A DNA stretch of 64,000 nt from Mya arenaria (taxonomy: Eukaryota; Mollusca; Bivalvia; Myida; Myidae): assembly GCF_026914265.1 (NCBI RefSeq), contig NC_069135.1, forward strand, positions 19,136,548 through 19,200,547, read 5' to 3'. A program made the position numbers and the translations under genes. Under the pieces are notes generated by a model, which was given only the letters and a program-made list of their open reading frames with translations, was not told where the DNA came from and ran no database searches. Position 1 is the stretch's first letter. Each line of letters begins with the position of its first letter. Below, in pieces: positions 22,137 to 33,426 of this stretch.

Positions 22137-25106
22137 ATGGAGGCTGTACAATCTGTCAATTCAGTTCCTGAAGTAAACAAAAGAAAAAGGAATGAAAACT
22201 TCAGTATTGGAGAGTTAGAAATGCTGACGCAAAGCTACAGAAAAAGAGAACTTAAGTATTTGAAAAGTAGCAATGTTGATAAGAAAAACATATGGGAGAT
22301 GATTGCTGAGGATGTTTCAAGTGTTGGGATTTCATTAAGAACTGGAAAAGAGTGTAAAAATAAGTGGGCAAATGGTAGCAAAGCAAGAGCATGTTAGCTA
22401 CAAGAAACACCAGAAGGGCACAGGAGGTGGGTCTCCATCAAGGAGCCCATCAATTATTTCCAAGATGGTTGTCGAAAGTGCCACGGTAAATTCGACGAAA
22501 TATGCCGGAATTGTTGGGGGAGTAGCAACAAAACTTGGTAAGTGTCAGACTGTATATATTTATAGCCAATTAGCACTTAAACAAGGCAATATAGATGACA
22601 AAAACATAGTTATATCTTTAGAAAAATGTAAATGCTCGTCTGTCATGTAAGAAAAGCCCTCTTTCTAAATATATACTTTTAAGATCTAAAAATAGATGTT
22701 CGGGAGTCTCCAAATTTTGAAGACGAACTAATAAGAACTGGCATTTATTAAGAATAAACGTCATATTAAGAGCAAAGAATATCTAACACAAAACGGAAAT
22801 ATGAAAAGTTACATTACCTTTGGTTGACACATTCCTGAAAGTAACTTATTGTTTGTATTAGAAAACTTTGTCCTCCACGCGATGATGATTTCGCTGAAAC
22901 TTCCTGTCTTCTATTTCCCGTTCGGTTTCGTACACCTCTGGTCCCGTTAACCGTTTCGTTTCCGTACATTTACAATTCTTGATTTTGATCGATAACGGAT
23001 TAGTACTCTGCAAACACAATACTAATGTCTTATGACCTTACATAGTTAAAAGGCTTACATGAAAAAAAATCTGAAAATTTACTTTAACTTACTTATTTTA
23101 ACATGTGTGCACTTTTCTAGACTCACTGCTTGAGGAGACCACTGTTGGCGATACTACAGTAATTCATCCTCCCAACGTACTTGTTGAAGTTACAAAACAA
23201 GATGTGAGTGTTTTATAGATAATTCAATCAGTTGTATAACGTTCATACATTTATAAGCAATATATATAATTTGAACATCACATGTTAATAAGAATAAATG
23301 CTAGATACTTATATGTACCAAGTAAACTTGGGAGGAAAAGTGTGCCCGGTGACGGGACAATAACAAGGGGCTCTAACCAACTGAGCTAGCCGGTAGGCTA
23401 CCCACACACACTACAGTACATAGGGGCTTTAAAAATAATTAATGCAATAGGATGAAATGAAAGCCAGGTGAAGAGACCATTGTTCGTATATGTTGAAATT
23501 GTTGGGTATGCCTTTTAAACAAATGCCTGTGTAGAATAACCCCAACAAATGCCTTTTTATATTAATTTGTTTGCATCTTCAGAATGCAGGTACGACATAC
23601 GAATGTGGTAATCAAGGCCCCTCCGTGAAGAAGTCGTGAGTTCCAATACCTATATGATACAATAATGTTTATTACTCATATTTGAATAACATAGATAATA
23701 ACATTAAATGGCATTATAACAAAAATCATTAACAAAATTTAAGAAATGTATGAACAGAATAAGTGTAATTTAAAGTGCATAATGATTCATGTAAAATAAA
23801 TTCGTGATTGCACAAGGTTAATATAGGACTGTGAACAGTCATATAATTTATTATCACAGATATTTAGCCTTTTTTACATAAACATTTGAAAACTAGCTTT
23901 TACTAAGACATGTATATAAAATATATATAATTTGCATATATATATATATTATACTTAATCATAGGGAAGTTGTATAACATATTTCCAGTAAGGTCTTGTT
24001 AATGTGTTCTGTTATAGCTGATATAAATTCAACATGTTTCTTCTCATGTTAAGCCATCTCATTGCGGGAAATGATAAATTTGCAGACGCAGTGTCAGTTA
24101 CATAGCTGAAGAGGAACGGATGAGTTTCGTAAGAAGCATTAGTTTAAAAATTATAAATGTTTTTCTTATCAGGTATGTCCCTTTAGTTCTCAGTGCATTT
24201 TTGAAAAAATAATATTAAATTATTAATGTTACAGATAAACAACCTTGTCAGTGGAAGTGGACAAGAAAATGTCAGCATACCTGGTGGACATAAAAGGTAA
24301 CAAATTTGATAAGGTTTCAAGAGGATGTGGTGAATTCAACAATGTGTAGTAGTTGATTATGTTACAATTTTAACTTGACACAATAGTTAAGCATTGCTAT
24401 GAAGTGATATGAAATTGCCTGACATACTACAAATTGGGAAATTCAACCATGTTTATGGTCCAATGGTTTTTTCTAGCCAGTCATATAATATAGATTAACA
24501 TTCTGGCCAAAAGATAACATTTGGACAACTTATCCAGTTCAATATTTAAATACATTTCCCTTTTAAGAAAATCTTACGAAACTGCTAAGGAAACAACAAA
24601 GGTGACAACAGAAGACATCAACAAGATGCAGTACATCTTTTTCCAAAAACAGGTAATGAGCTAGTCTTTGTACATATAAATATATATTCATATTTATCAG
24701 TAAATGTTGCCAAAGATTTGGGTAGGGGTTGCAAGATTTAATGGTGTTAATAAAATTGTTAAATTGAAAGACATTCTTCTTTTTCTTTAAATTACTGCAG
24801 TTTGTTGCATCATAGAGAATTCTCTTAGAAGCCATCCAAATATTGCAATTTTTACTTTGACAGAAAATGCCTAAAATTAGATTTCCATATTCACTGCAAT
24901 ATTGCAATTTAATACAGAATGAGCTGGCCGATGTCCAAATCCGAAGCTTCGCAGCAATGGAGACATTCTTCAAGTGTGCCACTGAAAAAATGCAAGAGAA
25001 GGAACAATCCTTCAGCCAAACACTAGCGGGATTCATGGGTAAGCCTAGATATTTGATCAAGAGAATAAGTGTGACTTGTTATATTGTGTTATCCATATTT
25101 CACTAA
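22137..25106 (+). CDS. Harbinger Myb/SANT-like DNA-binding protein (five exons, one frameshift)
   Basis: Exons at 22137-22537, 23121-23203, 24235-24296, 24568-24652 and 24918 onward (stop at 25104-25106 if read through the last donor-like site at 25038). Exon 1 begins MEAVQSVNSV and carries a Myb/SANT-like helix set: NFSIGELEMLTQSYRKRELK, then NIWEMIAEDVSSVG and GKECKNKWAN. A lysine/glycine-rich YKKHQKGTGGG follows, usual after this domain. Later exons encode an acidic middle and a helical C-terminus (NELADVQIRSFAAMETFFKC). Splice phases agree across exons 1-5. One base appears lost near 22370, between KNKWAN and MVAKQ, shifting the frame. The copy is probably broken, or the base is a sequencing error. 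In Harbinger systems this protein accompanies the nuclease to the nucleus and binds element ends. Confidence 0.82.
23335..23405 (-). mobile_element. tRNA-derived SINE fragment
   Basis: The minus strand reads CCGGCTAGCTCAGTTGGTTA, with an A box, then AGAGCCCCTTGTTATTG and CCCGTCACCGGGCACAC. The B box is degraded. It sits in an intron of the Myb-like gene. Confidence 0.55.
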
Positions 25107-25654
25107 TGGCAATGCATATAATAAACACGAAAAACACTTTTTATTATATGCCTTCATGTGGTTAATAAAGATTTATCAGTGAAATAAAAAGCTTATTTCA
25201 CTGTTTCAATTGCTGTTTCTCAAATGTTTTAGTTTTAGCATGCTCTCAATTACAAATCAAATTTCAGCGCATTTCAGAAATGATGTTACATTTGCATGAA
25301 AATTGGCACGCTTTTCTGAAAAACAACAATTTATCAGTGGTCGAAATCTACACAAGCCTGCAAGCCCTGCACTGGTAAAATGTGTTTCGGGCTTGCTCAA
25401 ATTCTGAATTTTATATACTAGGGCTTGTTAAAAAAATTTGGGCTTGTTCATCCAAAAGTCTAATTTTGATGACTGATTTATTGTCATTTTAAGGCATATA
25501 ATAAAACACGAAAAATGTTTCAGTGTAATTAAAATATATTTCACCTCGTGAACACCAAAAGTAAATACTTAACTCATAGCCACTTGTGAAATTTATCTTT
25601 TGATGCTAACTTGTTGAAATAGATCTTACATTGAAAAAAAACAATTATCCTATA

Positions 25655-25846
25655 TTAATTGAAGTATGCTCTAGCAATATGATCTCTTATGGCCTGCCCC
25701 TGCTCCTGTCCTCTGTAATCTTCGCCTGGCTGTGGCGCAACAGGAACAACGTCATCCACATCAGGCTCCTTCAGGTCGATGGCAAGGTTGTGGAGCACAG
25801 CACAGGCTACAGTGACCTTAGATGCTTTAGCTGGCTTCAGACGTAG
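25655..25846 (-). CDS. Harbinger nuclease exon 5 (C-terminus and stop)
   Basis: Acceptor TTCCCATCTAG. Encodes KVTVACAVLHNLAIDLKEPD, an acidic stretch and a TAA stop. The plus-strand open frame over it is a shadow. Confidence 0.88.
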   Translation of the reverse strand, partial: LRLKPAKASKVTVACAVLHNLAIDLKEPDVDDVVPVAPQPGEDYRGQEQGQAIRDHIARAYFN

Positions 25847-28730
25847 CTAGATGGGAAATACACCTAAGATTTATTAATTGAACAATTACGGAATTTTGTA
25901 CAAAGTAAACATCTGATTTAAAAACTCCCCAACCGGTAATCAAACCAAGGACCTTTTTGTTTATGTATCGAAAAACAATTAAACTTACCATCCACTGGAA
26001 GGCTAAATCCACTTATACTGTTTAACTTTCATAAGACATAGTAACTAATGGTGGTATTTCATTATTCATTTCATCATTTTGCTAAAGATTAAATGAATAA
26101 TGACATAACAAGGATGTGTTTTTTTGTAAACAAACCGTAATGTAAGGTATATTGCAGGATGTTTAAGTTAGTTCAACACATTTCCCTACATATATATATC
26201 AAAATTCTTTCAACTTATATTCCATTTTGTTGTTTCGTTTTCCGTGAATGTCAAGGCCATGTTTTACCACAAAGAAAATGTAGAAGGAAGGAAATAGAAA
26301 ATGATTCGAGGTTACATAACACTATGATATTCATGTTAATTGAATTACTAGCCCTTTGCTTAAGACGTTTTAAAAAGCACAACTATCAGTTGATATTGTT
26401 TTGAACACCGTAATATTATTTAAAAAAAAACAACTTTTATTAATAATATAGTTTACTAATCTAATCTGCTTTATTCGTATTTTATATTTACCTCTCCATG
26501 TAGAATTCCGAATCGTCGCTTCCAGCGACCAAAAGCCATTTCCACAGCAACCCTTGTCCTTGAGTGTGCCCGGTTGAAATTAATTTTCTGCTGAGTATCG
26601 GCCACTCTGTATGGTGTCATCATGACACGAGAACAGGCATACCTAAATATACAATTTTAAATCTTTTCTTTTCAGACCAGTGATATAATACGTCTCAAGT
26701 TCCCCTTGCCACCTCAACCCCTGATTTCAAGAATTTGGTGAAACACTTTCATCCCCACGGCTACTTTATTTTTTTTAATATTATGATATAATATGCAGAC
26801 TATTTAAAGTTGTTATTATAGTTTTGTTATGTTTGGTGATTATTTTAAAAAAAGTTGGTAAACGTGTATGTTTTTTTTTAAATGTATGCATATTTAAGTA
26901 CATGTGAATACAATATATGTTTGTGTTGAATGTTATTATTACTTACCCACTGTCAGCAATTAAAATGCCATCAGTCCAACTTCTGTTCATTGCGTCCATG
27001 TGGTCCGCAAGATCACTTGCACGATAAATAAAACTGTCGTGCGATGAGCCTGGCCATCTGGCGTCAAGGAATGTAAACCTTCCTGGAAAACAACGAAAAC
27101 GATAGCCTGCTTAGACATGTTAGATTGTGTTATATATATTGAGATAATGGCAATCTACACCACACAGTGATTTATTACGATTCAATTATACATCGAAATT
27201 ACAATTCAGAGTTATATAATCAAAATTACAATTCAGACTTATATAATAATTTATCTTCGTAAAAAACATACTTTCAAAATCAAAAATACAACTTTCAAGA
27301 CACATTTTTATTGGTACTTTTCTGTACCAGGTACTGTACAACCTGTAAGTGAACATCATTCATTTTTGTGTTAGTACGTGACCGTCTCCGTGGCCTAGTG
27401 GTTAGGCGTCCGCCTACGTAGCGGGAGGTCGTGGGTTCGATCCCTGGCCGCATCATACCGAAAGACGTTAAAAGTTGGTACAAGTAGCTTCCTTGCATGA
27501 CGCTCGGCATTTAAAGGGTAGTGCTTGGAAAAGTGGTGTACTCAGTACTGGTTTAACCCAGGAAAGTTGTACCCCGTGTGCCGGTGCTTTACACCGAGCA
27601 CGTAAAAGAACCAAGGGGTCTCTTCGAAAAAGAGCTAGGCCATCGCACCCGGACTTCCTTGTATCCCACCACTGTCTCTAGGAGCGTCCTGTCTCTTCAG
27701 CAAAAAACAAAGGACCCCGTTGGAAATAAGTGCTTGCACTTTCAAGGGTATAAAACGCTAAAAGGGTAAATGCTATAAAACTGTTACATACAACTATACG
27801 AACAATTTTCCAGTAGGTCGGGCATAAATGAACGAGTAAAATATACAGTACACTGCAATGACACCTGCCCATGCTTAAACCATCGCTTGTCTGGTTCCCT
27901 GTGCACAACAGGATAAATGAAATGGTAAGGGCACGTAACCCAGTCTAAACCCATCGCATCAGAGTAAACTTCCCGTTTTACAGTATGCCGTTTTATCTAA
28001 ATGTTTATTGACCTTCAACTTCAAACAAAAAATGTTTTGTACCTTTGCTGTCACATACGTTGATCGACGCGAAATTCTTTCTATTAATGAAGTCGTGGCC
28101 ATCTTTCGGCATAATGATACGTATGTGTGAGCCATCAACAGCTCCTATGACGTTGGGAAATCCAGCAGATGTGAAGAACTCCCGCATGATTTCCTGCTGT
28201 TGAACACGATTTGGCCAGGTGATGAATTGATGAGATATGTCCACCATACTGTCCGTGACATTTGATATTATCCTTGATACTGTTGACTTGTCGCGGCCAG
28301 TAGAATCACAAACAACCTTTAAACAATTCATTCAAGTAAGCCAAAAATAGTTTAGATAACATATTAATATTTTGTTCACTACTTATTTTTGTTTAGTACA
28401 AGTTTTAAGTCATTGTTAACAGGCTTGGAAATAAATATGGTTACCAAATAATTTCAGAATATTAACCTGCATAAATGAACCGGAGGCGTAAAATCTTAGA
28501 GCCAAACACACTTGCTCCCGGACTGACACCGCTTCCGACCTTTTAGTCTTCCGTTGAAGGTCTCGGGCAAGCAGCTGTACAATTATTTCAATCCCATTGT
28601 TATCAAAACGGTAGCGACGTCTCATCTCTGTGTTATCACAGTTCATGTTAATGGAAAAATGTCTATAAATCCTCTCTTTTCTTCTGTTGTTGAGAAAAGC
28701 ACCAACTATGGCGGCCATTTTTAACATCAA
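25655..28730 (-). CDS. PIF/Harbinger DDE nuclease (HARBI1-like), intact 338-residue frame
   Basis: Five exons with canonical sites: 28467-28730, 28043-28316, 26947-27082, 26492-26642 and 25655-25846. They total 1017 nt in one frame, start ATG at 28730 and stop TAA at 25655-25657. The N-terminal helical part ends LALRFYASGSFMQ. The catalytic core has Asp in GAVDGSHIRI, Asp in DARWPGSSHDSFIY, then IADSGYACSRVMMTPY and Glu in VAVEMAFGRWKRRFG. These are the three acidic residues of the DDE_4 fold. The C-terminus has VACAVLHNLAIDL and an acidic tail. Length matches the family (about 350). It cuts and joins the element ends with the Myb-like partner. No stop or frameshift was seen, so this copy may encode active nuclease. 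ATG at 28721 is an alternative start. Confidence 0.92.
26492..26642 (-). CDS. Harbinger nuclease exon 4 (catalytic Glu)
   Basis: Acceptor ATATTTAG, donor GAGAG/GTAAAT. Encodes FNRAHSRTRVAVEMAFGRWK. Confidence 0.9.
26947..27082 (-). CDS. Harbinger nuclease exon 3 (second catalytic Asp)
   Basis: Acceptor GTTTTCCAG, donor AGTGG/GTAAGT. Encodes RFTFLDARWPGSSHDSFIY. Confidence 0.9.
27385..27760 (+). mobile_element. tRNA-derived SINE inserted in the Harbinger element
   Basis: The head is tRNA-like: GTGGCCTAGTGGTTAGGCGT (A box) and GGTCGTGGGTTCGATCCC (B box), correctly spaced. A long body follows (GACGCTCGGCATTTAAAGGG, GTACTCAGTACTGGTTTAAC, GAGCACGTAAAAGAACCAAG). It lies in the intron between nuclease exons 2 and 3, so it need not disturb the protein. 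Open frames here are shadows. Confidence 0.85.
28043..28316 (-). CDS. Harbinger nuclease exon 2 (first catalytic Asp)
   Basis: Acceptor GTTTAAAG, donor GCAAAG/GTACAA. Encodes STVSRIISNVTD, VIGAVDGSHIRI and NRKNFASINV. Confidence 0.9.
28467..28730 (-). CDS. Harbinger nuclease exon 1
   Basis: 88 codons, from the ATG to SFMQ, donor GCAG/GTTAAT. N-terminal helical region. Confidence 0.85.
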
Positions 28731-28739
28731 CTGACTATT

Positions 28740-28944
28740 TAACGTCGACTCTAACGTTGGTCCAGACCAACGTTAGAAAAGTCGTTAAGTTAACGCTTAC
28801 CTTATCGCCGTCAGTGTAAGTGTTAAGTTTGAACAACTCATTTTTTCAACGTTAAAGTTAAAGTTAATTTTAACGTTGACAGCGTAATATTTAACGATGA
28901 TAGTTAACGTTAAACCCTTAACGAGAGTTTTGAACAACCGGGCC
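28740..28944. repeat. Right subterminal zone of the Harbinger element
   Basis: Multiple CAACGTTAGA, GTTAACGCTTAC, TTAACGTTGAC and AGTTAACGTTAAA words mirror the left subterminal zone. Confidence 0.7.
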
Positions 28945-29836
28945 TACAAGTTATTGTGTTCGGTATACAAAACAGATCAATATTGCGTGTCTACCAGTGT
29001 GACAGTACATATTGTTTACATTCGGGTAAATACTGTTACATTAAAGACTACAAGGTATTGTGTTCGGTATACAAAACAGATCAATATTGCGTGTCTACCA
29101 GTGTGACAGTACATATTGTTTACATTCGGGTAAATACTATTACATTAAAGACTACAAGGTATTGTGTTCGGTATACAAAACAGATCAATATTAAGTGTCT
29201 ACCAGTGTGACAGTACATATTGTTTACATTCGGGTAAATACTGTTACATTAAAGACTACAAGGTATTGTGTTCGGTATACAAAACAGATCAACATAGCGT
29301 GTCAACCAGTGTGACAGTACATATTGTCAACATTCGGGTGAATACTGTTACATTAAAGACTACAAGGTATTGTGTTCGGTATACAAAACAAATACATACT
29401 GCGTGTCTACCAGCGTGACAGTACATATTGTCAACATTCGGGTAAATACTGTTACATTAAAGACTACAAGGTATTGTGTTCGGTATACAAAACAGATCAA
29501 TATTGCGTGTCTACCAGTGTGACAGTACATATTGTTTACATTCGGGTAAATACTGTTACATTAAAGACTACAAGGTATTGTGTTCGGTATACAAAACAGA
29601 TCAATATTGCGTGTCTACCAGTGTGACAGTACATATTGTTTACATTCGGGTGAATACTGTTACATTAAAGACTACAAGGTATTGTGTTCGGTATACAAAA
29701 CAAATACATACTGCGTGTCTACCAGCGTGACAGTACATATTGTTTACATTCGGGTAAATACTGTTACATTAAAGACTACAAGGTATTGTGTTCGGTATAC
29801 AAAACAGATCAATATTGCGTGTCTACCAGCGTGACA
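28945..29836. repeat. 104 bp tandem array, about 8.5 copies
   Basis: Unit starts ACAAGGTATTGTGTTCGGTA and runs through TACATATTGTTTACATTCGG. Copies start about every 104 bp from 28956. Two variant markers, GGGTGAATACTG and AAATACATACTGCG, recur three units apart. This indicates a 312 bp higher-order duplication. The 84-codon open frames in the array are by-products. Confidence 0.95.
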
Positions 29837-29990
29837 CGTCCACATGTGGAGAAGTTGCCGGATCTTGTGTAAGGGTAAGTTAGTACTGGTAAGAATGCAT
29901 TCCAGGAAAACTAGTTAGCTGAACCGGCCGCCGTTTACAACTGAAATATCGTTGAGAAACGGCGTTAAACCCGATGAAACAAACAAACGC
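29837..29990 (+). mobile_element. SINE 3' part
   Basis: Ends CCGCCGTTTACAACTGAAAT, ATCGTTGAGAAACGGCGTTA, then AACCCGATGAAACAAACAAAC. This conserved tail is common to mollusc SINEs, and a related tail occurs at 40910-40950. The tRNA head is missing or was replaced by the 104 bp array. Confidence 0.65.
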
Positions 29991-30013
29991 GGTGATTTTG
30001 ACTAAGATTATAC

Positions 30014-30192
30014 TCAAGGTGAATTTCAAAAATAACAGCTTCATACGTCTTTTGTTTTCCAAAAACGGCCGTAATAAGTTCACCCTCATAGTATTCAAGT
30101 TGTGCCTTCACTGGATGGGTTATTTGTTTCGGTTCAATCACTGATAGATATCGATCCCCATGAATTAGAAAATACATCGCGTCGTCTGCCAT
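30014..30192 (-). CDS. Possible first coding exon of an unrecognised nuclear protein
   Basis: An ATG at 30192 opens 59 codons to a donor (TTGA/GTATAA at 30013). The peptide starts MADDAMYFLIHGDRYLSVIE, then KAQLEYYEGELITAVFGKQK and VIFEI. It folds plausibly as a small beta-rich N-terminal module, as in the first exon of some BEN-domain or Tudor-like mollusc proteins; that comparison is from memory and tentative. No second exon was found. Downstream on this strand lie the 104 bp array and the Harbinger element, so the gene may have been split by it or continue beyond 21.9 kb. The upstream flank is CpG-containing and pyrimidine-rich. Confidence 0.45.
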
Positions 30193-31780
30193 CTTTCCTT
30201 TTCCCGCTTTCTGTCGCCGCTTACATCACCTAGTTAAGGTTAGACCCCACTAAAATAAATTGTGATGGCGCAGTTACTTTCCTTTGCAGTACAGCCACAA
30301 AAATCACGCGACGTCATTAAAATGTTAAAAACAAACAAACAAATAATTTCAAACACATTTTGCAATTTTGAATATAATTTATGGAGTTCCCCTACAATGA
30401 CATATTTAATAGGTCATGATAATCATACCCTTAAATGATGAACCGTTCAGGTGGCATTTTATTTTTTTTCTATAACAAATAAGCTGACTTCATATTGATT
30501 TTCCCGTTGGATATCCAAGTTTAACTTAAGCTCTTAATATAAATTAAAATCCTCACGAATTACAATCATTAAATCGCGGATTTTAATAACGTGGACTTGC
30601 GATGCCTGTCAACTGCCGAATGGATTAACGATTATCATTGCCGTGCTTCGACACACCTAAGAAATATAAGGTATGCCTGTGTTACTTCTGAGACTGATGA
30701 AATAAAGATACTTGCTAAACATATTTTGTTTTGATATAAAGTTAACATTTGTGTAACAAGTACGTGTATCCAGATTGCCCGATCTCGTAAATGAAAAATT
30801 AGTTGTGCGAGACCCGTAAGAAACATTGATGTAAGCGACACGAAGGACACGAAGTTTTAAAGCGGGAATGCTGAAAAAGAACAAAGAAAATAGATTAAGT
30901 CCTGCTACTTCTAGCGCTTTTTTTTGGTATTGAAACGAATGATTTCATTGTGATAATAACTTCTGAAATAAATTAATATGTGTCTGTACAACGAATAACC
31001 TGCGACATACTCAAAGCAGAACCCAAATAATAAATGTACCATATTCGGATATTTTGTATTTCGGATACATAATGATTACACATTCCTAAATCTACTTGTG
31101 CCTGGTTTGTTTATTTGCTACCTATTTCATTTAATAAGCCCTCCGAAGACTAGCTGTATTATGTAAAAAAATGTTGAAGTCTTCATACAATTTCAGAAAA
31201 TTATTTTAAAGCACTTGAAATAAATGGCATAAGGTTAACATATGTTGGTGTTCATTTTGGATAATGAAATGTTGCTAAGCATTATAAAATCAATCTACAT
31301 ACTGCCAAGTCTGAGGGCCTACAATTACAAAAAAAAATCCCACCTCACTTTCTGTTAAAAACTTAGTCTAAACTAGCAAAACATTATTGTTATTTGTACA
31401 TAATGAGTATAGTAGTAACGAGAATTGCTAATCAAAATCCATGGTATCATTGTAGTGTTGTGCATATGTCATACGGCTGTTAGATATACTGTTAAGTTAT
31501 AACTCATAACCGATAAAGACAATTATATTAAATTATATGAATATAGTTGTTAAATCTGTGAATATATAAATCAATCTGTTCCGCCATACATGTATATATA
31601 AGTCATTGTATTACATTGATTTGATCACAGGTCATGTTGGCCTATTTCAAATATGTATTGTGTGATATATTTCTTTGAATAAACTTTCTTCTTTCTAGCC
31701 TATGTTTTGGGGTTTAATTAAATGTAAAACTGTATATTTTTTATTTTGGCCTTATGATCTGTTTCTTACTTGCAGGTAAT
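30193..31780. other. Intergenic AT-rich sequence
   Basis: The first 150 bases are the likely 5' flank of the preceding exon. The rest shows no coding signal I trust; the open frames at 30635-30884 have no family features. Confidence 0.45.
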
Positions 31781-32819
31781 GCAAGCCATGTCAACTAGCA
31801 AAGAGAACAGCTTCATAGAAAAGCACATTTGTGGTTAGCGCAGATTTGAATGTCTGGTATGCCGTCGAATATTGACAACCAAATTTTCTGTCCAGAAGCA
31901 TTTTAATACACGGCATGGTTTCTTATGTGAACTATTAAATTTGTCATTTTAGTGTTCCCCGAAGTGGACGAAAATACTAAGTCACTGCATTGTAAGTCCT
32001 GCATTCTTGTCCAGAGTATTTTTCAGCAACCACATGCTGGAATGAAAGGACGCTTCACTATCAAGAGCAGATGTGCAGTGCATATTCAGCAATTTTTCCC
32101 CCTATATAAGTGGTACAGAATAACGGACCCATTCCCAATTTATATGTACGGCTCTTCATTATTTTCTGACAGGGTCCATTGGACCCTTTCACAATCTGAC
32201 AGATCTGCCCACAATCCTGGCCATGTAACATATTTTTATCTTTTTAGCTAGATATTTTCCCAATTCAGTATAAATTCACAATCAATCGCCGTCGTCTACA
32301 CTAAACGTTAAATGATCGAGTGTTTTTGGTGCATACAGTGTCTTGTAATTTCAACTTTCGTATGCAACATTAAATTAACTTGTTATAATGCTTTTAAACA
32401 CTAACACAGTGATATACTAACCAGAATATCTCTCAAAAGTAAAAGCTATTTCCTAAATTGACTACTCTTTTTTCAGCTCCTGTTCAGCCTAAAAAGAAAT
32501 TGTATGACTATGACAACAGCATCCCGATTTACAGATGGAAAGCATCCAAAAACAGAAGATGCTTGTCTTAAAATGATTACGAAAGTGGAGGTAAATGTCT
32601 AAATAGTGGCACTCCTTCCTTTCTTGTTCTAAACTGCAAGAAGGATATTTCTTGAAATAATAAACATGGCATCCCGAGGCTTTTGAATTAAAATCTTTCT
32701 CATTTTCAAACATTTTCAGAATCCCCCCCCCCCCATTAAGTTTGGCTTAAAAAAAGCAGCTAAATTGTGGTCACCATTTTATTTTCAACTTCTCCAATTC
32801 TTATTCATTTACTCTTATA

Positions 32820-33120
32820 ATATGGGGGGAGACATATTGTTTTTGGTTGAGTTGTCCGTCCGTCTGTCTGTCGGTCACAAATCGTGTCTGCTCCATTGCT
32901 CTTGAACCAATTGAATGATTTTAGAATAAATCGCCACACATGTTCACCATATTGAGATGATGTGCAGAGCGCATGTAACAACCTCCTTGGTTCAAGGTCA
33001 CCGTTACTAAAATTAGAAAAATGGTTTCCGCTCAATAACTTAGGAGTGACCTTAATTGCAATGAAATTTGGTGTGTAGGCAGCTTGCATAAAGGAAGCTT
33101 GGGATTACATTGTGTGTCAC
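32820..33120. repeat. Dispersed repeat unit with GGTCAAGGTCACCGTTACTAA theme, inside an EnSpm intron
   Basis: Contains CCGTCCGTCTGTCTGTCGGT and GTTCAAGGTCACCGTTACTA followed by a GGTTTCCGCTCAATAACTTA box. The same boxes recur in the ~145 bp array at 37.1-38.1 kb, so this is a diverged single or double unit of that family. Confidence 0.7.
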
Positions 33121-33426
33121 TAGTTTCGACACTTACTAAAATAGATTTAACATTTCAAGGTCAGTTTTGTTGATGTTTTTGTTTGTTATATTTTAATCTT
33201 CTGTTTCAGTATAACAATCATTGACAAAATGCCATAGGGGACACATGTTTTTTGTGACAAAAACAACCATCTAGTATTATTTTTTTTGGAAGCCAATGCT
33301 TAGTGTGTTTTTTTCTCTAAATGTGTACATGTAATTACTGCATTCATCTATGTCTTATTTACTTAAGTTATGTCGCTTTAATGTTTTGAAAGTGATTTAA
33401 GTTGTTTTAACTTCAAAATGTTTCAG

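Larger units (their letters stand above)
21892..28944. mobile_element. Full-length PIF/Harbinger DNA transposon, 7053 bp
   Basis: The left end GGCCCGGTTGTTCAAAACTC and the right end are exact inverses over about 25 bp (right end AGAGTTTTGAACAACCGGGCC). Both are flanked by the direct repeat TAC (21889-21891 and 28945-28947). A 3 bp duplication is the hallmark length for PIF/Harbinger, though TTA/TNA is the usual target. Inside are the two expected genes: a Myb/SANT-like DNA-binding protein on plus (22137-25106) and a DDE nuclease on minus (25655-28730), pointing towards each other. Both subterminal zones are full of AACGTTA-type words. A SINE sits inside at 27385-27760. Confidence 0.93.

Noticed and set aside
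25631..25846. Plus-strand 71-codon open frame
   Set aside because: Antisense to nuclease exon 5, which has family motifs and proper splice sites.
28897..29872. Series of near-identical 62-84 codon open frames
   Set aside because: They restart every 104 or 208 bp and follow the tandem unit through changing frames; a by-product of the array.
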